From Diaphorobacter aerolatus (lineage in GTDB: Bacteria; Pseudomonadota; Gammaproteobacteria; Burkholderiales; Burkholderiaceae_C), in assembly GCF_014489535.1 (NCBI RefSeq), contig NZ_CP060783.1:4547501-4611500 (forward strand): DNA of 64,000 nucleotides, in the 5' to 3' direction. Position numbers and translations under genes: made by a program. Of this stretch, positions 47,106-58,023 are shown piece by piece (the first letter of the stretch is position 1; each line of letters begins with the position of its first letter). The notes beneath the pieces are model-generated. The model made no database searches. It was not told the origin of the DNA and saw nothing but the letters and a program-made list of their open reading frames with translations.

Positions 47106-49399
47106 ATGAAAAAACAATTCAATCGCTTGGGCGTGCGCACTGCAACAGCAATCGCTGCCATGGTCTTCGCAGCTCAGGCTTGGGCATTGGATCCGTTCCG
47201 CGTTCAGGACATCCGTGTCGAGGGGCTCCAGCGTGTCGAGGCCGGCACCGTGTTCGCTTCCCTGCCGCTGCGCGTGGGCGATGAATACACCGATGAAAAG
47301 GGCGCAGCCGCGATCCGCGCGCTGTTCGCACTGGGCCTGTTCAAGGACGTGCGCCTGGAGGCCGCAGGCAATGTGCTCGTAGTGGTCGTGGAAGAGCGTC
47401 CGACCATCGCCGACGTGGACTTCTCGGGCACCAAGGAATTCGACGCCGAAACGCTCAAGAAGGCCATGCGCGACGTGGGCCTGACCGAAGGCCGTCCGTT
47501 CGACAAGGCGCTGGCCGACCGCGCCGAGCAGGAACTCAAGCGCCAGTACATCAACAAGAGCATGTACGGCGTGAACGTCGTGACCACGGTGACGCCGATC
47601 GAACGCAATCGCGTGAACCTGACCTTCACCGTCGTCGAGGGCGAGCCCGCGAAGATCAAGGAGATCCACATCGTGGGCGCCAAGGCGTTCAGCGAAGGCA
47701 CGCTCAAGGACCAGTTCGATCAGGACACGGGCGGCTGGTTGAGCTGGTACACCAAGTCCAACCGCTACTCGCGCGCCAAGCTCAACGCCGATCTGGAAAC
47801 ACTGCGTTCGTACTACCTGTCGCGCGGCTATCTGGAATTCCGCATCGACTCCACGCAGGTGGCGATTTCTCCGGACAAGCAGGACATCACGATCACCGTG
47901 AACGTCACCGAAGGCAATCCCTACATCGTCTCCGGCGTGAAGCTCGAGGGCAATTTTCTTGACCGCGAAGACGAGTTCAAGTCGATGGTCACGATCCGTC
48001 CCGGCGAGCCCTACAACGGCGACAAGGTGGCCGAAACCACCAAGGCGTTCACCGATCACTTCGGCAATTTCGGCTACGCCTTTGCCAAGGTCGAGGCGGT
48101 GCCCGAGATCGACAAGGAAAACGACCGTGTGGCGCTCGTGCTGCGTGCCGAGCCTTCGCGCCGCGCCTATGTGCGCCGCATCAACGTGAGCGGCAACAAC
48201 CGCACGCGCGACGCCGTGATCCGCCGCGAGTTCCGCCAGTTCGAATCGTCCTGGTATGACGCCGACAAGATCAAGCTCTCGCGTGATCGCGTGGACCGTC
48301 TGGGCTTCTTCACCGAAGTGGACGTGGAAACGCAGGAAGTGCCGAATTCGCCCGATCAGGTCGATCTGGTCGTCAACGTCAAGGAAAAGCCGACCGGCTC
48401 GCTCACGCTCGGTGCCGGTTTCTCGAGCGCGGAAAAGATTTCGCTCTCGTTCGGCATCAAGCAGGAAAACGTGTTCGGCTCGGGCAACTATCTGGGCGTG
48501 GACGTCAACACCAGCAAGTACAACCGCACCGTCGTGTTCAGCACCACGGACCCGTACTTCACCAAGGACGGCATCTCGCGCACGCTCGACGTCTACTACC
48601 GCACGGCCAAGCCTTATGCGGACATGGGCGGTGACTACCAGTTGGTCACGGCCGGTGGCAGCATGCGTTTCGGCATTCCGTTCAGCGAGATCGATACCGT
48701 GTTTTTCGGCGCAGGCATCGAAAACACGCGCATCAAGGAAGGCACGAACATTCCGGCCGCCTACCTTGCGTACATGCGCGACTACGGCTCCAGCAGCTTC
48801 TCGATTCCCCTGACCATCGGTTGGGGTCGCGACAGCCGCGACAGCGCGCTTGCGCCAAATTCGGGTCGCTACCAGCGCCTGAATTCCGAAATGTCCCTGG
48901 CCGGTGATGCCCGCTACGTCAAGGCCAACTACCAGTACCAGCAGTACGTGCCGCTGAACAAGAAGTTCACGCTGGCCTTCAACGGCGAACTGGGTCTGGG
49001 CAAGGGCCTCAACGGCCAGCCGTTCCCGGTCTTCAAGAACTATTACTCGGGTGGTCTGGGATCGGTGCGCGGCTTCGAGCAGGGCACGCTCGGCCCGCGT
49101 GACGTGACCGGCTCCGTGCTCGGCGGCCCAAGAAGGTCACCTTGAATGCTGAATTGATTGCACCATTCCCGGGTGCAGGCAATGACCGTACACTGCGCGT
49201 CTTCGCTTTCGTCGATGCCGGTAACGTGTATGGTGAAAAAGAAAATTGGGAGTTCAGTGAAATGCGCGTGTCCACGGGTTTGGGGTTGAGCTGGATTTCC
49301 CCACTTGGTCCGTTGCGTATCGCGTTTGCGCAGCCGGTGCGTAAATTTGCCGGCGATAGAATCCAGAAATTGCAATTCCAGATCGGAACATCCTTCTAA
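47106..49399 (+). CDS. bamA: Outer membrane protein assembly factor BamA (frameshifted in assembly)
   Basis: About 764 residues after repair. The signal peptide ends at AWA; five POTRA domains follow (first DPFRVQDIRVEGLQRVEAGT), then a 16-strand barrel. The frame breaks at SVLGGP; adding one C to CCC at 49127-49129 restores GGPKKVTLNAEL and the C-terminal strands up to QFQIGTSF, whose final Phe is the usual barrel signal. BamA folds and inserts outer-membrane proteins and is essential. I chose ATG 47106 (MKKQFNR) as it directly precedes the signal peptide, though the ribosome site is weak. Confidence 0.96.
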
Positions 49400-49916
49400 T
49401 GACTTCCCTTTCCCGTCATCTCCCTTGGTCGTTTTGCTGGGCAGCTTTGCCGCAGCGGTGCCTGCACAGGCTCAGGAATTCAAGGCTGGCTTCGTCAACA
49501 CCGATCGTGTGTTCCGCGAAGCCAACTCCGCCAAGGCCGCTCAGGGCAAGCTTGAGCAAGAATTCGCCAAGCGCGAAAAAGAGCTGGTCGATCAAGGCAA
49601 CGCGCTCAAGCGCGACACCGAAAAGTTTGAACGCGAAGCGCCTACCTTGTCCGAAGGCCAGCGCGCCACACGTCAGCGTACGCTCGGCGACCAGGAACGC
49701 GACTTTCAGCGCAAGCGCCGCGAGTTCCAGGAAGACCTGAGCTCGCGCAAGAGCGAAGAGCTCGCGACCGTGCTTGACCGCGCCAACAAGGTCGTCAAGC
49801 AAGTCGCCGAAGCCGAGAAGTACGACGTGATCCTGCAGGAAGCCGTCTACATCAACCCGAAGCTGGACATCACCGACAAGGTGATCAAGGCCATGAACTC
49901 CGGCAACGGCAAGTGA
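49399..49916 (+). CDS. skp: Periplasmic OmpH/Skp chaperone (frameshifted in assembly)
   Basis: A 172-residue chaperone once one C is added to CCC at 49422-49424, which gives the signal peptide MTSLSRHLPLVVLLGSFAAA with cleavage after AQA. The mature part begins EFKAGFVNTDRVF and continues as the long charged coiled-coil tentacles (KREKELVDQGNALKRDTEKF). It escorts unfolded outer-membrane proteins to BamA. Its ATG overlaps the bamA stop by one base (TAATG). As read, the signal peptide is scrambled. Confidence 0.94.
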
Positions 49917-49946
49917 CGTGAACCGGCTGGCAGTGACGGGCATCGC

Positions 49947-50930
49947 GTGAGCTTGCGACTAGGACAGATCGTCGATGAACTGGGTGGCAGTCTTGAGGGA
50001 GGGGAAGGAGAAACGGAAATTCTCCGTATCGCCCCGCTTGAGACTGCCGGGCCTGGCGACATCGCCTTTCTGAACAACCCGCGCTACCAGAGCCAACTGG
50101 CCGCCTCCCGGGCGGCCTGCGTCATTGTGGCGCCCGCGCTGCGGGACGTCGCGCTGACACGCGGCGCGTGCATCGTCACGCCCGACCCCTACGTATATTT
50201 CGCACGCCTGACTCAGTTGTGGAAGCGCACGCATGCGACGGGCGCGCAGCACGGCATTCACGCAAGCGCGGTCGTCGATCCCGAGGCATGGGTCGATCCC
50301 AGTGCGTTCGTTGGTCCGCTGTGCGTGGTGGAACGCGGCGCGCGCATCGGTGCCCATACCGTGCTCAAGGCCCGCGTGAACGTGGGCGAGCGCTGCGTCA
50401 TCGGCGAGCGCTGCATCATTCACCCGGGTGTCGTGATCGGTGCCGACGGCTTCGGCTTTGCGCCCGAGCGGGGCGATTGGGTGAAGATCGAGCAACTCGG
50501 GGCCGTGCGCATTGGCAATGATGTCGAGATCGGCGCGAACACCTGCATCGATCGCGGTGCGCTCGGGGACACGGTGATCGAGGACAGCGTCAAGCTCGAC
50601 AATCTCATCCAGATCGCCCACAACGTGCACATCGGCCACCACACGGCGATGGCCGGGTGCACTGCGGTGGCCGGGAGCACGAAAATCGGTGCCCATTGCA
50701 TGATTGCGGGTGCGGCTTCCATCATTGGACACCTCACAATCGCAGACAATGTGCATATTTCCACAAACACCGTGGTCATGCGCTCGATTCCGCGCGCCGG
50801 CCACTACACCGGAGTGTTCCCGTTCGACGACAATGCGAGTTGGGAAAAGAACGCGGCCACACTGAGGCAGCTCTACAAGCTGCGCGAGCGGGTCAAGTCT
50901 CTGGAACAAACAATCAAAAACGACGGTTAG
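49947..50930 (+). CDS. lpxD: UDP-3-O-(3-hydroxyacyl)glucosamine N-acyltransferase
   Basis: A 327-residue left-handed beta-helix acyltransferase for the third step of lipid A synthesis. The hexapeptide repeats run from about residue 100 to 280, and the catalytic His is in [11 protein letters not shown]. The N-terminal domain binds uridine. The start is GTG at 49947, which agrees with the usual N-terminus [12 protein letters not shown]; no strong ribosome site precedes it. It is followed by fabZ after 12 nt. Confidence 0.96.
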   Translation: MSLRLGQIVDELGGSLEGGEGETEILRIAPLETAGPGDIAFLNNPRYQSQLAASRAACVIVAPALRDVALTRGACIVTPDPYVYFARLTQLWKRTHATGAQHGIHASAVVDPEAWVDPSAFVGPLCVVERGARIGAHTVLKARVNVGERCVIGERCIIHPGVVIGADGFGFAPERGDWVKIEQLGAVRIGNDVEIGANTCIDRGALGDTVIEDSVKLDNLIQIAHNVHIGHHTAMAGCTAVAGSTKIGAHCMIAGAASIIGHLTIADNVHISTNTVVMRSIPRAGHYTGVFPFDDNASWEKNAATLRQLYKLRERVKSLEQTIKNDG

Positions 50931-50942
50931 ACCGCTGAAAAC

Positions 50943-51383
50943 ATGATGGACATTCACCAAATCCTCAAGCTGCTTCCACACCGCTACCCGTTCCTGCTGG
51001 TAGACCGTGTGGTAGAGCTTGAGCGCGGCAAGCATATTCAGGCGATCAAGAACGTCACCATCAACGAGCCTTTCTTCACGGGCCACTTTCCGGCCCGCCC
51101 CGTCATGCCCGGCGTGCTGATGCTCGAAGCGCTTGCCCAGGCCGCCGGACTGCTGTCGTTCGACATGATGGGCGAGGCGCCCGGCGACGACAAGGTGTTC
51201 TATTTCGTCGGCATTGACGGTGCGCGTTTCAAGCGCCCCGTGGAGCCCGGCGATCAACTGATTCTCGAAATCGATCTGGACCGCATCAAGGGCGGCATCT
51301 ACAAGTTCAGGGGCGTGGCGCGCGTGGGTGACAGCATTGCCTGCGAAGCCGAAATCATGTGCACCATGCGTACCGTGGCCTGA
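50943..51383 (+). CDS. fabZ: 3-hydroxyacyl-ACP dehydratase FabZ
   Basis: A 146-residue hot-dog-fold dehydratase of fatty acid synthesis. [11 protein letters not shown] and [20 protein letters not shown] carry the catalytic His and Glu. It competes with LpxA for 3-hydroxyacyl-ACP, so its place between lpxD and lpxA fits the balance of membrane and LPS lipid. Two ATG codons are adjacent at 50943 and 50946; either may be used. Confidence 0.96.
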   Translation: MMDIHQILKLLPHRYPFLLVDRVVELERGKHIQAIKNVTINEPFFTGHFPARPVMPGVLMLEALAQAAGLLSFDMMGEAPGDDKVFYFVGIDGARFKRPVEPGDQLILEIDLDRIKGGIYKFRGVARVGDSIACEAEIMCTMRTVA

Positions 51384-51403
51384 TTTTTCGGGAGCCGCGG
51401 TTC

Positions 51404-52192
51404 GTGTCCAACATTCATTCCACTGCCATCATTGACCCGGCTGCGCACATCGACAGCACGGCGACGGTGGGACCCTATGCGGTGATCGGGCCGCATGTGC
51501 GCATCGGAGCACGCACCAGCGTCGGGCCGCACTGCGTGATCGAGGGCCACACCCGCATTGGCGAAGACAACAAGATATTTCAGTTTGCATCGCTCGGGGC
51601 CGTGCCGCAGGACAAGAAATACGCGGGCGAGTCCACGCGGCTCGAGATCGGGCATCGCAACACGATTCGCGAGTTCTGCACCTTCAACCTCGGAACCGTG
51701 CAGGATCGCGGAGTCACCAGCATTGGGGACGACAACTGGATCATGGCCTACGTGCACATTGCGCATGACTGCGTGGTGGGCAATCAGACGATTCTCGCCA
51801 ACAATGCCACGCTTGCCGGTCATGTGCATCTTGGCGACTGGGCAATCATTGGCGGGCTCACTGGCGTGCACCAGTTCTCGCGGATCGGCGCGCATGCCAT
51901 GGCCGGTTTCGCGAGCCATGTCTCGCAGGATGTGCCGCCATTCATGATGGTCGACGGCAATCCGCTGGCCGTGCGCGGCTTCAACGTCGAGGGTCTGCGC
52001 CGCCGTGGCTTCTCTGCCGAACGCATTGCCGCAATCAAGCAGGCTTACCGCGTGCTCTATCGTCAGGGCCTGACGCTGGAGGCGGCGATCAACGCCTTGA
52101 ATGAACTCTCTCACGAGCATCCACACGGCGCGGCCGACATTGCACAATTGCGCGATTTCGTCGCTGCATCACAGCGCGGCATCGTTCGCTGA
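51404..52192 (+). CDS. lpxA: UDP-N-acetylglucosamine acyltransferase LpxA
   Basis: A 262-residue beta-helix enzyme, the first step of lipid A synthesis. It starts [16 protein letters not shown], and [13 protein letters not shown] holds the catalytic His; [17 protein letters not shown] is conserved. The start is GTG at 51404, preceded by GGGAG, which gives the standard family length; the open frame extends upstream into fabZ. Confidence 0.96.
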   Translation: MSNIHSTAIIDPAAHIDSTATVGPYAVIGPHVRIGARTSVGPHCVIEGHTRIGEDNKIFQFASLGAVPQDKKYAGESTRLEIGHRNTIREFCTFNLGTVQDRGVTSIGDDNWIMAYVHIAHDCVVGNQTILANNATLAGHVHLGDWAIIGGLTGVHQFSRIGAHAMAGFASHVSQDVPPFMMVDGNPLAVRGFNVEGLRRRGFSAERIAAIKQAYRVLYRQGLTLEAAINALNELSHEHPHGAADIAQLRDFVAASQRGIVR

Positions 52193-52215
52193 TCAACTTG
52201 CCGAGACACGCTCCC

Positions 52216-53384
52216 ATGCCTGCCACCCGCAGCCCCAGGTCGCCATGGTCGCCGGAGAAACCTCCGGCGATTTGCTTGCTGGGTTGCTGCTCGATGGTCT
52301 GCGCGAAAAATGGCCCGAGGTCCAATCCTTCGGCATCGGCGGCCCGCGCATGCAGGAGCGCGGCTTTGACGCGTGGTGGCAGAGCGAACGCCTTGCGGTG
52401 CATGGCTACAGCCTCGAGCTGTTGCAGAAGATTCTGGGCCTCTTCAGGTTGCGCAAGGAGTTGCGTGAAAAGCTGATCGCCGAGCCGCCGAGCGTCTTCA
52501 TCGGCGTCGATGCACCCGATTTCAATCTCGGACTCGAGGGCAAGCTGCGCGAGGCCGGTATCAAGACCGTGCACTTCGTGTGCCCCTCGATCTGGGCGTG
52601 GCGTGCCCATCGCGTCGACACGATACGCGCAAGCGCCGACCACGTGCTGTGCATCTTCCCGTTTGAGCCCGAGCTGCTCGCCAGGCATGGCATTGCCGCG
52701 ACCTACGTCGGCCATCCGCTTGCACGCGTGATTCCCATGCAGCCCGACAAGTGGGCGGCGCGCGCGCAGCTCGGCCTGCGCGCCGAGGATGAGGTTGTGG
52801 CGATCTTGCCGGGTAGCCGCTCCGCCGAGGTCAAGTTCATCGCCAGATCGTTTTTCGACGCGGCAGCGCTCTTGCTCAAGTCGCGCCCCGGGCTCCAGTT
52901 CGTCGTGCCGGCCGTGCCACGGCAGCGCGAGAGGATCGAGGCCATGGCGCGCGAATGCGGCATTGCCGATCGCGTGCAGATCATCGCCGGCCAGTCGCAC
53001 ACGGCGCTTGCTGCCTGCGATTGCACGCTGATCGCGAGCGGCACCGCCACACTTGAAGCGGCGCTCTACAAGCGCCCGATGGTGATCTCGTACCGCATGC
53101 ATGCGATCAGCTGGCGGCTCATGAAGCGCAAGCAATTGCAGCCCTGGGTCGGGCTGCCCAACATCCTGTGCGGGGAGTTCGTGGTTCCCGAACTGCTACA
53201 GGATGCCGCAACACCCGAGGCTCTCGCGGGCGCGGTCGCACAGTGGCTTGACGCTTACCAGCGGCAACCCCAAATCATTCTCTCGCTCGAAAAGCGCTTC
53301 ACCGAGCTTCACGAAAGCCTGTTGCGCGATACACCGAAACTGGCCGCCGATGCGATCGAAAAAATCCTTGTTCCCCAAGGCTGA
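52216..53384 (+). CDS. lpxB: Lipid-A-disaccharide synthase (frameshifted in assembly)
   Basis: A glycosyltransferase that joins UDP-diacylglucosamine and lipid X. The body is clear: [40 protein letters not shown], and [21 protein letters not shown]. The N-terminus MPATRSP from ATG 52216 is in a different frame; one C added to CCCC at 52233-52236 gives [15 protein letters not shown] and 389 residues. A longer upstream reading from 52101 lies inside lpxA and is not credible. The gene overlaps rnhB by 35 nt. Confidence 0.95.
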
Positions 53385-53982
53385 ACAGTCCAGTCTCGAT
53401 TGGTACCCACCGGGACTCGTCGCGGGTGTTGACGAAGCCGGGCGTGGTCCACTGGCCGGGCCCGTGGTGACCGCGGCCGTCATTCTCGACGAGCTGCATC
53501 CGATTGCGGGACTCGCGGACTCGAAGGTGCTCACCGCCGCCAGGCGCGAGAAGCTGTTTGACGAAATCCGTGCCAAGGCGCTGTGCTTTTGCATTGCCGA
53601 AGCGTCGGTGCAGGAGATCGACGAGATCAACATCCTGCAGGCCACGATGCTGGCGATGCGCCGCGCGGTGTCGGGATTGCGCCTGAGGCCCGTGCGCGTG
53701 CTGGTGGATGGCAACCGGCTGCCGCAACTCGACGTGCCCGCCGAAGCCATCGTCAAGGGCGATGCGCTCGTGCAGGCGATTTCCGCCGCGTCGATTCTGG
53801 CCAAGGTCACGCGCGACCGCTGGTGCGAGCAGTTGCATCAGCGCCATCCGCAATATGGTTTCGACGCACACAAGGGCTACGGCACGGCCGCGCATCTTCT
53901 GGCGCTGCGCGAGCACGGAGCCTGCCCCGAACATCGCCGCAGCTTCGCGCCGGTGGCGCAGGCGTGTCTGGTGCGTCATTGA
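53350..53982 (+). CDS. rnhB: Ribonuclease HII
   Basis: A 210-residue RNase that removes ribonucleotides from DNA and RNA-DNA hybrids. The metal-binding motif [13 protein letters not shown] (Asp-Glu) and LADSKVL are visible, and DGNRLP supplies a further Asp. The start is ATG 53350 inside the end of lpxB, a usual overlap. It closes the supercluster. Confidence 0.96.
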   Translation: MRSKKSLFPKAEQSSLDWYPPGLVAGVDEAGRGPLAGPVVTAAVILDELHPIAGLADSKVLTAARREKLFDEIRAKALCFCIAEASVQEIDEINILQATMLAMRRAVSGLRLRPVRVLVDGNRLPQLDVPAEAIVKGDALVQAISAASILAKVTRDRWCEQLHQRHPQYGFDAHKGYGTAAHLLALREHGACPEHRRSFAPVAQACLVRH

Positions 53983-54052
53983 GCGCGGTGGTCTTTGTTC
54001 TCCGGTATAAGCTGACTCTCTTACCGATTTTTTCCCTGATTGAAGCAGTGTC

Positions 54053-54832
54053 ATGGCCGCAGCAACTCCCTTGGTGATCCAATCGCGCGACAACGCGCTG
54101 CTCAAGGACCTGCGTCGCCTGTCACAGGACAGCACCGCATACCGCAAGCAGGGCCGGGTCTGGCTTGAGGGCGACCACCTCTGCAGCGCGGCGCTGGTGC
54201 GCGGGATCGAGCCGCAGATCGCCGTTTTCGCCGAATCGTTCTGGCCCTTCGCGCCTACGGAACTCAAGCAGGCTGCCGCGAAAAACGTGCTGATCGCCGA
54301 TGCGCTCTGGCGCGACCTGAGCGGGCTGGAGTCGCCCGCGCAGATGGGTTGCGTGATGGCGCTGCCGGATGTCGCAGCGCTCGATGCCGACGCACCCACG
54401 GTCGTGCTCGATCGGCTGCAGGATGCCGGCAATGTCGGCTCGGTTCTGCGCAGCGCGTCGGCCTTCGGTTTCACGCAGATTGCCGCGCTCAAGGGCACCG
54501 CCGCGCTCTGGAGCGCCAAGGTGCTGCGTGCGGGCATGGGCGCGCATTTTGCGTTGCGTCTGGTGGAGGGCTTGAGCGAGCAGGACATCGCCGCGCTCCG
54601 TGTGCCGCTGCTCGTGACCAGTTCACACCGTGGCGAGTTCCTGCATCGCGCGAAACTCCCGTGGCCTTGCGCGTGGGTGATGGGGCACGAAGGGCAGGGC
54701 GTGTCCCAGGCGCTTGAGGAACGCGCCTTCGCACACATCCGCATTGCCCAGCCGGGTGGCGAAGAATCGCTCAACGTGGCGGCGGCGGCGGCGATCTGCC
54801 TGCATGCCAGCGGCGCTGGTCACTCAGTGTGA
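54053..54832 (+). CDS. SpoU/TrmH-family RNA 2'-O-methyltransferase
   Basis: A 259-residue knotted (SPOUT) methyltransferase. The N-terminal RNA-binding region includes RQGRVWLEGDHL-like sequence, and the three SPOUT motifs are DAGNVGSVLRSASAFG, VMGHEGQGVSQ, and LNVAAAAAICLH. It probably methylates a ribose of rRNA or tRNA; the exact target is not given by sequence. It starts 70 nt after rnhB and converges with the next gene, sharing 9 nt. Confidence 0.93.
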   Translation: MAAATPLVIQSRDNALLKDLRRLSQDSTAYRKQGRVWLEGDHLCSAALVRGIEPQIAVFAESFWPFAPTELKQAAAKNVLIADALWRDLSGLESPAQMGCVMALPDVAALDADAPTVVLDRLQDAGNVGSVLRSASAFGFTQIAALKGTAALWSAKVLRAGMGAHFALRLVEGLSEQDIAALRVPLLVTSSHRGEFLHRAKLPWPCAWVMGHEGQGVSQALEERAFAHIRIAQPGGEESLNVAAAAAICLHASGAGHSV

Positions 54833-55801
54833 TGCGCGGGTGGGCTGGCCTGCACCGTCGACCATGGCGCGGCGGTAGACCAGCACCTTGAGCGAGCGCT
54901 CCGGATCGCGGTCCGCGAACACGGGTGGATTGGGCACGCGTTCAATGAACTCCAGTTCCGGTGCCTGCTCGCGCATGTGCTCATGCACGAAGGATGCAGG
55001 CAACTCGGGCGCATTCAGGCAGATCAGCGCGTGGCCGCCAGGTGTCAACAGATCGGGCAGGCGGCGCAGCAGCCGCGCATAGTCCTTGGTCGCGACGAAG
55101 CTGCCTTTCTGGTAGCTCGGCGGATCGACGATGATCAGCGCGTACGGCCCGCCGCGCGTGATTTTTCCCCAGCTCGTGAAGATGTCGTGCGCGAGAAAGC
55201 TCGCGCCCTTGCTCACGTCATTCAGACGATGGTTGTGTTGTCCGATGGACAATGCGCCCCGGCTCATGTCCATGTTGATGACCTGCGTGGCGCCAGCCTG
55301 CATTGCTACCACCGAGAACGCGCAGGTATAGGCGAACAGATTGAGCACCCTGAATTCGTCACCGGCGTGCTGCCGCGCGCGTTCCTCCACATGCCTGCGC
55401 ACCCACGCGCGACCCGCGGCCATGTCGAGAAAAAGACCGTGATTCTGACCGCGCGAGACATGCACTGCGTAGCGCGTTCCTGCCTCGCTCACGACATGTG
55501 GATCGGGCACGCTACCGCTCATGACGTGGGTGCTGCCCTGACCGCCGACCAGACGAATCTGTAGTACCCAATTGAGCGGCTCGTTGGCGGCGATCTGCGA
55601 CCAGCGCTGCCGCAGGGCATTGCCGATGTTGGCGATGCTTGTCTCGTCCAGTTCGGCGAAGCTGGTGAGCAGCAGCACGGGCGGAAATGCATCGAGCGAC
55701 AGGTGCTCGCATCCCGGATGCAGTCCGCCGCGACCATGGAAGATGCGTGTGGCTTCCTGTGGATGAGGCATGTGGCGGATGGCGTCGAGCAGGGCTTGCA
55801 T
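54824..55801 (-). CDS. Class I SAM-dependent methyltransferase, RlmI/RlmK-like
   Basis: A 325-residue protein. The C-terminal Rossmann methyltransferase domain includes RVLNLFAYTCAFSVVAMQAG (SAM motif I), NMDMSRGAL and the IIVDPPSYQKGSF motif typical of enzymes that methylate rRNA bases such as m5C or m2G. RGQNHGLFLDM is conserved just before. The N-terminal 130 residues are divergent. I place the start at ATG 55801 because upstream extension to 55981 has no family character, but no good ribosome site is visible. Confidence 0.85.
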   Translation of the reverse strand: MQALLDAIRHMPHPQEATRIFHGRGGLHPGCEHLSLDAFPPVLLLTSFAELDETSIANIGNALRQRWSQIAANEPLNWVLQIRLVGGQGSTHVMSGSVPDPHVVSEAGTRYAVHVSRGQNHGLFLDMAAGRAWVRRHVEERARQHAGDEFRVLNLFAYTCAFSVVAMQAGATQVINMDMSRGALSIGQHNHRLNDVSKGASFLAHDIFTSWGKITRGGPYALIIVDPPSYQKGSFVATKDYARLLRRLPDLLTPGGHALICLNAPELPASFVHEHMREQAPELEFIERVPNPPVFADRDPERSLKVLVYRRAMVDGAGQPTRASH

Positions 55802-56079
55802 GAATCGAATGGCGTGAGGGAAGAAAACCAAACGCAGTGTAGACAGGATGTGGTGCAGGTGCGCAGGCTCGGCAATCGCCAATGCGACATCGCCAGGCGG
55901 CGAGGATCGCCACAATGACAGCCGGATTTCATCACTGCGCGAGGAACCGCTTGATTTCACGCCCCGTGCCAAGCACATCAATCACCGGCCAGTGGCTGGC
56001 GGTCGATGGCGGCGTGAGCGCGGTGCTCGGGGCTGACGGAGCGCGCCAGAGGCGCCAGCAAACTCTGGGCCGAGCGGCT

Positions 56080-56538
56080 ATGCTCGCGACTGAACACGCA
56101 AATTTCCGGAGACATGCCTTGCTGAATTTTCGCGCCAACATCCCGTTTGTGAACCTGCTCGGCTTCACGCTGCATCGCATGGAGAATGGCGAGTCCGAAC
56201 TGCATTACACGCCCAAACCCGAGCATCTGAATTCGCATGGTGTCGCCCATGGCGGCGCGGCCATGACGCTGCTTGACGTGGCGCTGTCGGTGGCCGCGCG
56301 CAGCGATACGCCGGAGCACGGCATCGTCACCATCGAGATGAAGTCCACATTCATGGTGCCGGCCAAGGGGCCGCTGGTCGCCAAGGCCAGGCGCATCCGC
56401 CGCACGCGCAGCATGGCGTTTGTCGAAGGCTGGATCTACGACGCGAGTGGCGAGATGTGCACCATGGCGACCGGCACGTTCCGCTATGTCGAGCGCAAGA
56501 AGCTCGATGGCGGGACGCCGCCGATGGCAACGGACTGA
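56080..56538 (+). CDS. PaaI-family hot-dog thioesterase
   Basis: A 152-residue thioesterase-like protein. The signature NSHGVAHGGAAMTLLDVALS, with the HGG loop and following Asp, identifies the PaaI/YbgC-type hot-dog fold that hydrolyses acyl-CoA. The start at ATG 56080 gives the family length; an upstream in-frame ATG at 55882 would add 66 unlike residues. The substrate is probably an aromatic or medium-chain acyl-CoA. It is followed by a GNAT gene after 17 nt. Confidence 0.87.
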   Translation: MLATEHANFRRHALLNFRANIPFVNLLGFTLHRMENGESELHYTPKPEHLNSHGVAHGGAAMTLLDVALSVAARSDTPEHGIVTIEMKSTFMVPAKGPLVAKARRIRRTRSMAFVEGWIYDASGEMCTMATGTFRYVERKKLDGGTPPMATD

Positions 56539-56555
56539 ACAAACGGGTGGCCGAC

Positions 56556-57032
56556 ATGACCCTTGCGATTCAGTGGACCTGCAAACGCTTTGACGACATG
56601 ACGCCGCACGAGCTGCATGACGCGCTCGCCCTGCGATGCCGGGTCTTCATACTTGAGCAGGGGCCTTATCAGGACCCCGACGACAACGACCGGCACGCGT
56701 GGCACCTGCTGGGTCGTGCGCCGGATTCCGCGCATGGCAACGCCCTGCTCGCGTGCCTGCGAATCGTCGATCCGGGATGCAGCTTTCCCGAACCTTCGAT
56801 TGGTCGCGTGGTCTGCGCTCCCGAGATTCGCGGGCTGGGAATCGGCCGACTGCTGGTAGCCGAGGGCCTTGCTCACGCGGCGCGCGTGCACCCCGGACTG
56901 CCGAACCGCATCAGCGCGCAGTCCCACCTCCAACGCATGTATGGCGAGCTGGGATTTCAAACGGTTTCAGAAGAATATCTTGAAGACGGCATTCCGCATC
57001 TGGAAATGCTGTACACACCAGAGACGGAATAA
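56556..57032 (+). CDS. GNAT acetyltransferase, ElaA family
   Basis: A 158-residue N-acetyltransferase. LRCRVFILEQGPYQDPDDND at about 27-46 followed by AWHLLG is the ElaA N-terminal signature. The acetyl-CoA loop is EIRGLGIGRLLVAEGL. The natural substrate of ElaA proteins is not settled. It is read with the thioesterase gene and precedes the GST gene by 19 nt, so the three are probably one transcript. Confidence 0.88.
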   Translation: MTLAIQWTCKRFDDMTPHELHDALALRCRVFILEQGPYQDPDDNDRHAWHLLGRAPDSAHGNALLACLRIVDPGCSFPEPSIGRVVCAPEIRGLGIGRLLVAEGLAHAARVHPGLPNRISAQSHLQRMYGELGFQTVSEEYLEDGIPHLEMLYTPETE

Positions 57033-57051
57033 CGGCACAGGACACCACACC

Positions 57052-57978
57052 ATGAACGAACTGATACTGCACCACTACCCCATGTCCCCGTTCTCGCACA
57101 AGATCAGGGCGATCATGGGCTACAAGCAACTGGCGTGGAAGTCCGTGATTGTGCCGGGCTTCATGCCCAAGCCCGACGTGGAGGCGCTGACCGGCGGTTA
57201 CCGGCGCACACCGTATCTGCAGATCGGAGCCGACATCTATTGCGATACCGCGCTGATCTGTGACGTGCTCGAACACCACGAGCCGACACCCACGCTCTAT
57301 CCCGAGCATCAAAAAGGCCTTGCGCGCGTCGTGGCTCAGTGGGCCGACGAGCAGATGTTCTGGGCGGCGATGTCATACAACTTTCAACCGCAAGGGTTGC
57401 AGGTGCTGTTTGCCAATGCTGATCGCTCGCTCGCCGAGGCCTTTGTCAACGACCGCAAGGCGATGGGGTTTCCGCTCATGGCGGCTGCGGATGCGGCGGT
57501 GAATTACCGCTCCGACCTGCGCCGGATCGCAAGCATGCTCGACGAAAACAAATACCTGCTCGGGGATCAGCCCTGCATTGCCGACTTCTCCGTGTTCCAC
57601 CCGCTGTGGTTCACGCGGATCGGAACACCGAATCTGGCAGCCATCTTCGACGCCACTCCCCAGGTGCTGGGCTGGATGGACCGCATCTCCGCGCTGGGCG
57701 TGGGGCGCATGGAAAAGTTGTCGATGCAGGAGGCGATGAGTGTTGCCGCCCAGGCCGAGCCCGCGACGATACCGGAGCATGAGGTGTTTCTTGACGACCA
57801 CGGCATTGCGCTCGGCACCAAGGTGGCGATCTCCGCGGCCAGTTTTGGCATGGAGCCGACCGTGGGCAAGCTGGTCGCCGCAACGCGCACACGCTACACG
57901 CTGGCGCGGGTCGATGCGCGCGCGGGCAATATGCACGTGCACTTTCCGCGCGTCGGCTACGTGATGCGCGCGGTTTGA
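57052..57978 (+). CDS. Glutathione S-transferase family protein with C-terminal extension
   Basis: A 308-residue protein. The thioredoxin-like N-terminus (LILHHYPMSPFSHKIRAIMG) has Ser where many have Cys, and GGYRRTPYLQIGADIYCDT gives the glutathione-binding segment. The helical GST C-domain runs to about residue 225. A further 75 residues (from EHEVFLDDHGIALGTKV) are all-beta-like and absent from ordinary GSTs. The start ATG 57052 gives the normal GST beginning. Detoxification or protein stabilisation is possible. Confidence 0.87.
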   Translation: MNELILHHYPMSPFSHKIRAIMGYKQLAWKSVIVPGFMPKPDVEALTGGYRRTPYLQIGADIYCDTALICDVLEHHEPTPTLYPEHQKGLARVVAQWADEQMFWAAMSYNFQPQGLQVLFANADRSLAEAFVNDRKAMGFPLMAAADAAVNYRSDLRRIASMLDENKYLLGDQPCIADFSVFHPLWFTRIGTPNLAAIFDATPQVLGWMDRISALGVGRMEKLSMQEAMSVAAQAEPATIPEHEVFLDDHGIALGTKVAISAASFGMEPTVGKLVAATRTRYTLARVDARAGNMHVHFPRVGYVMRAV

Positions 57979-58023
57979 TTTTTCTCGCTGTATGAAGCCA
58001 GATCGCATGGGGGGAACACGGAG

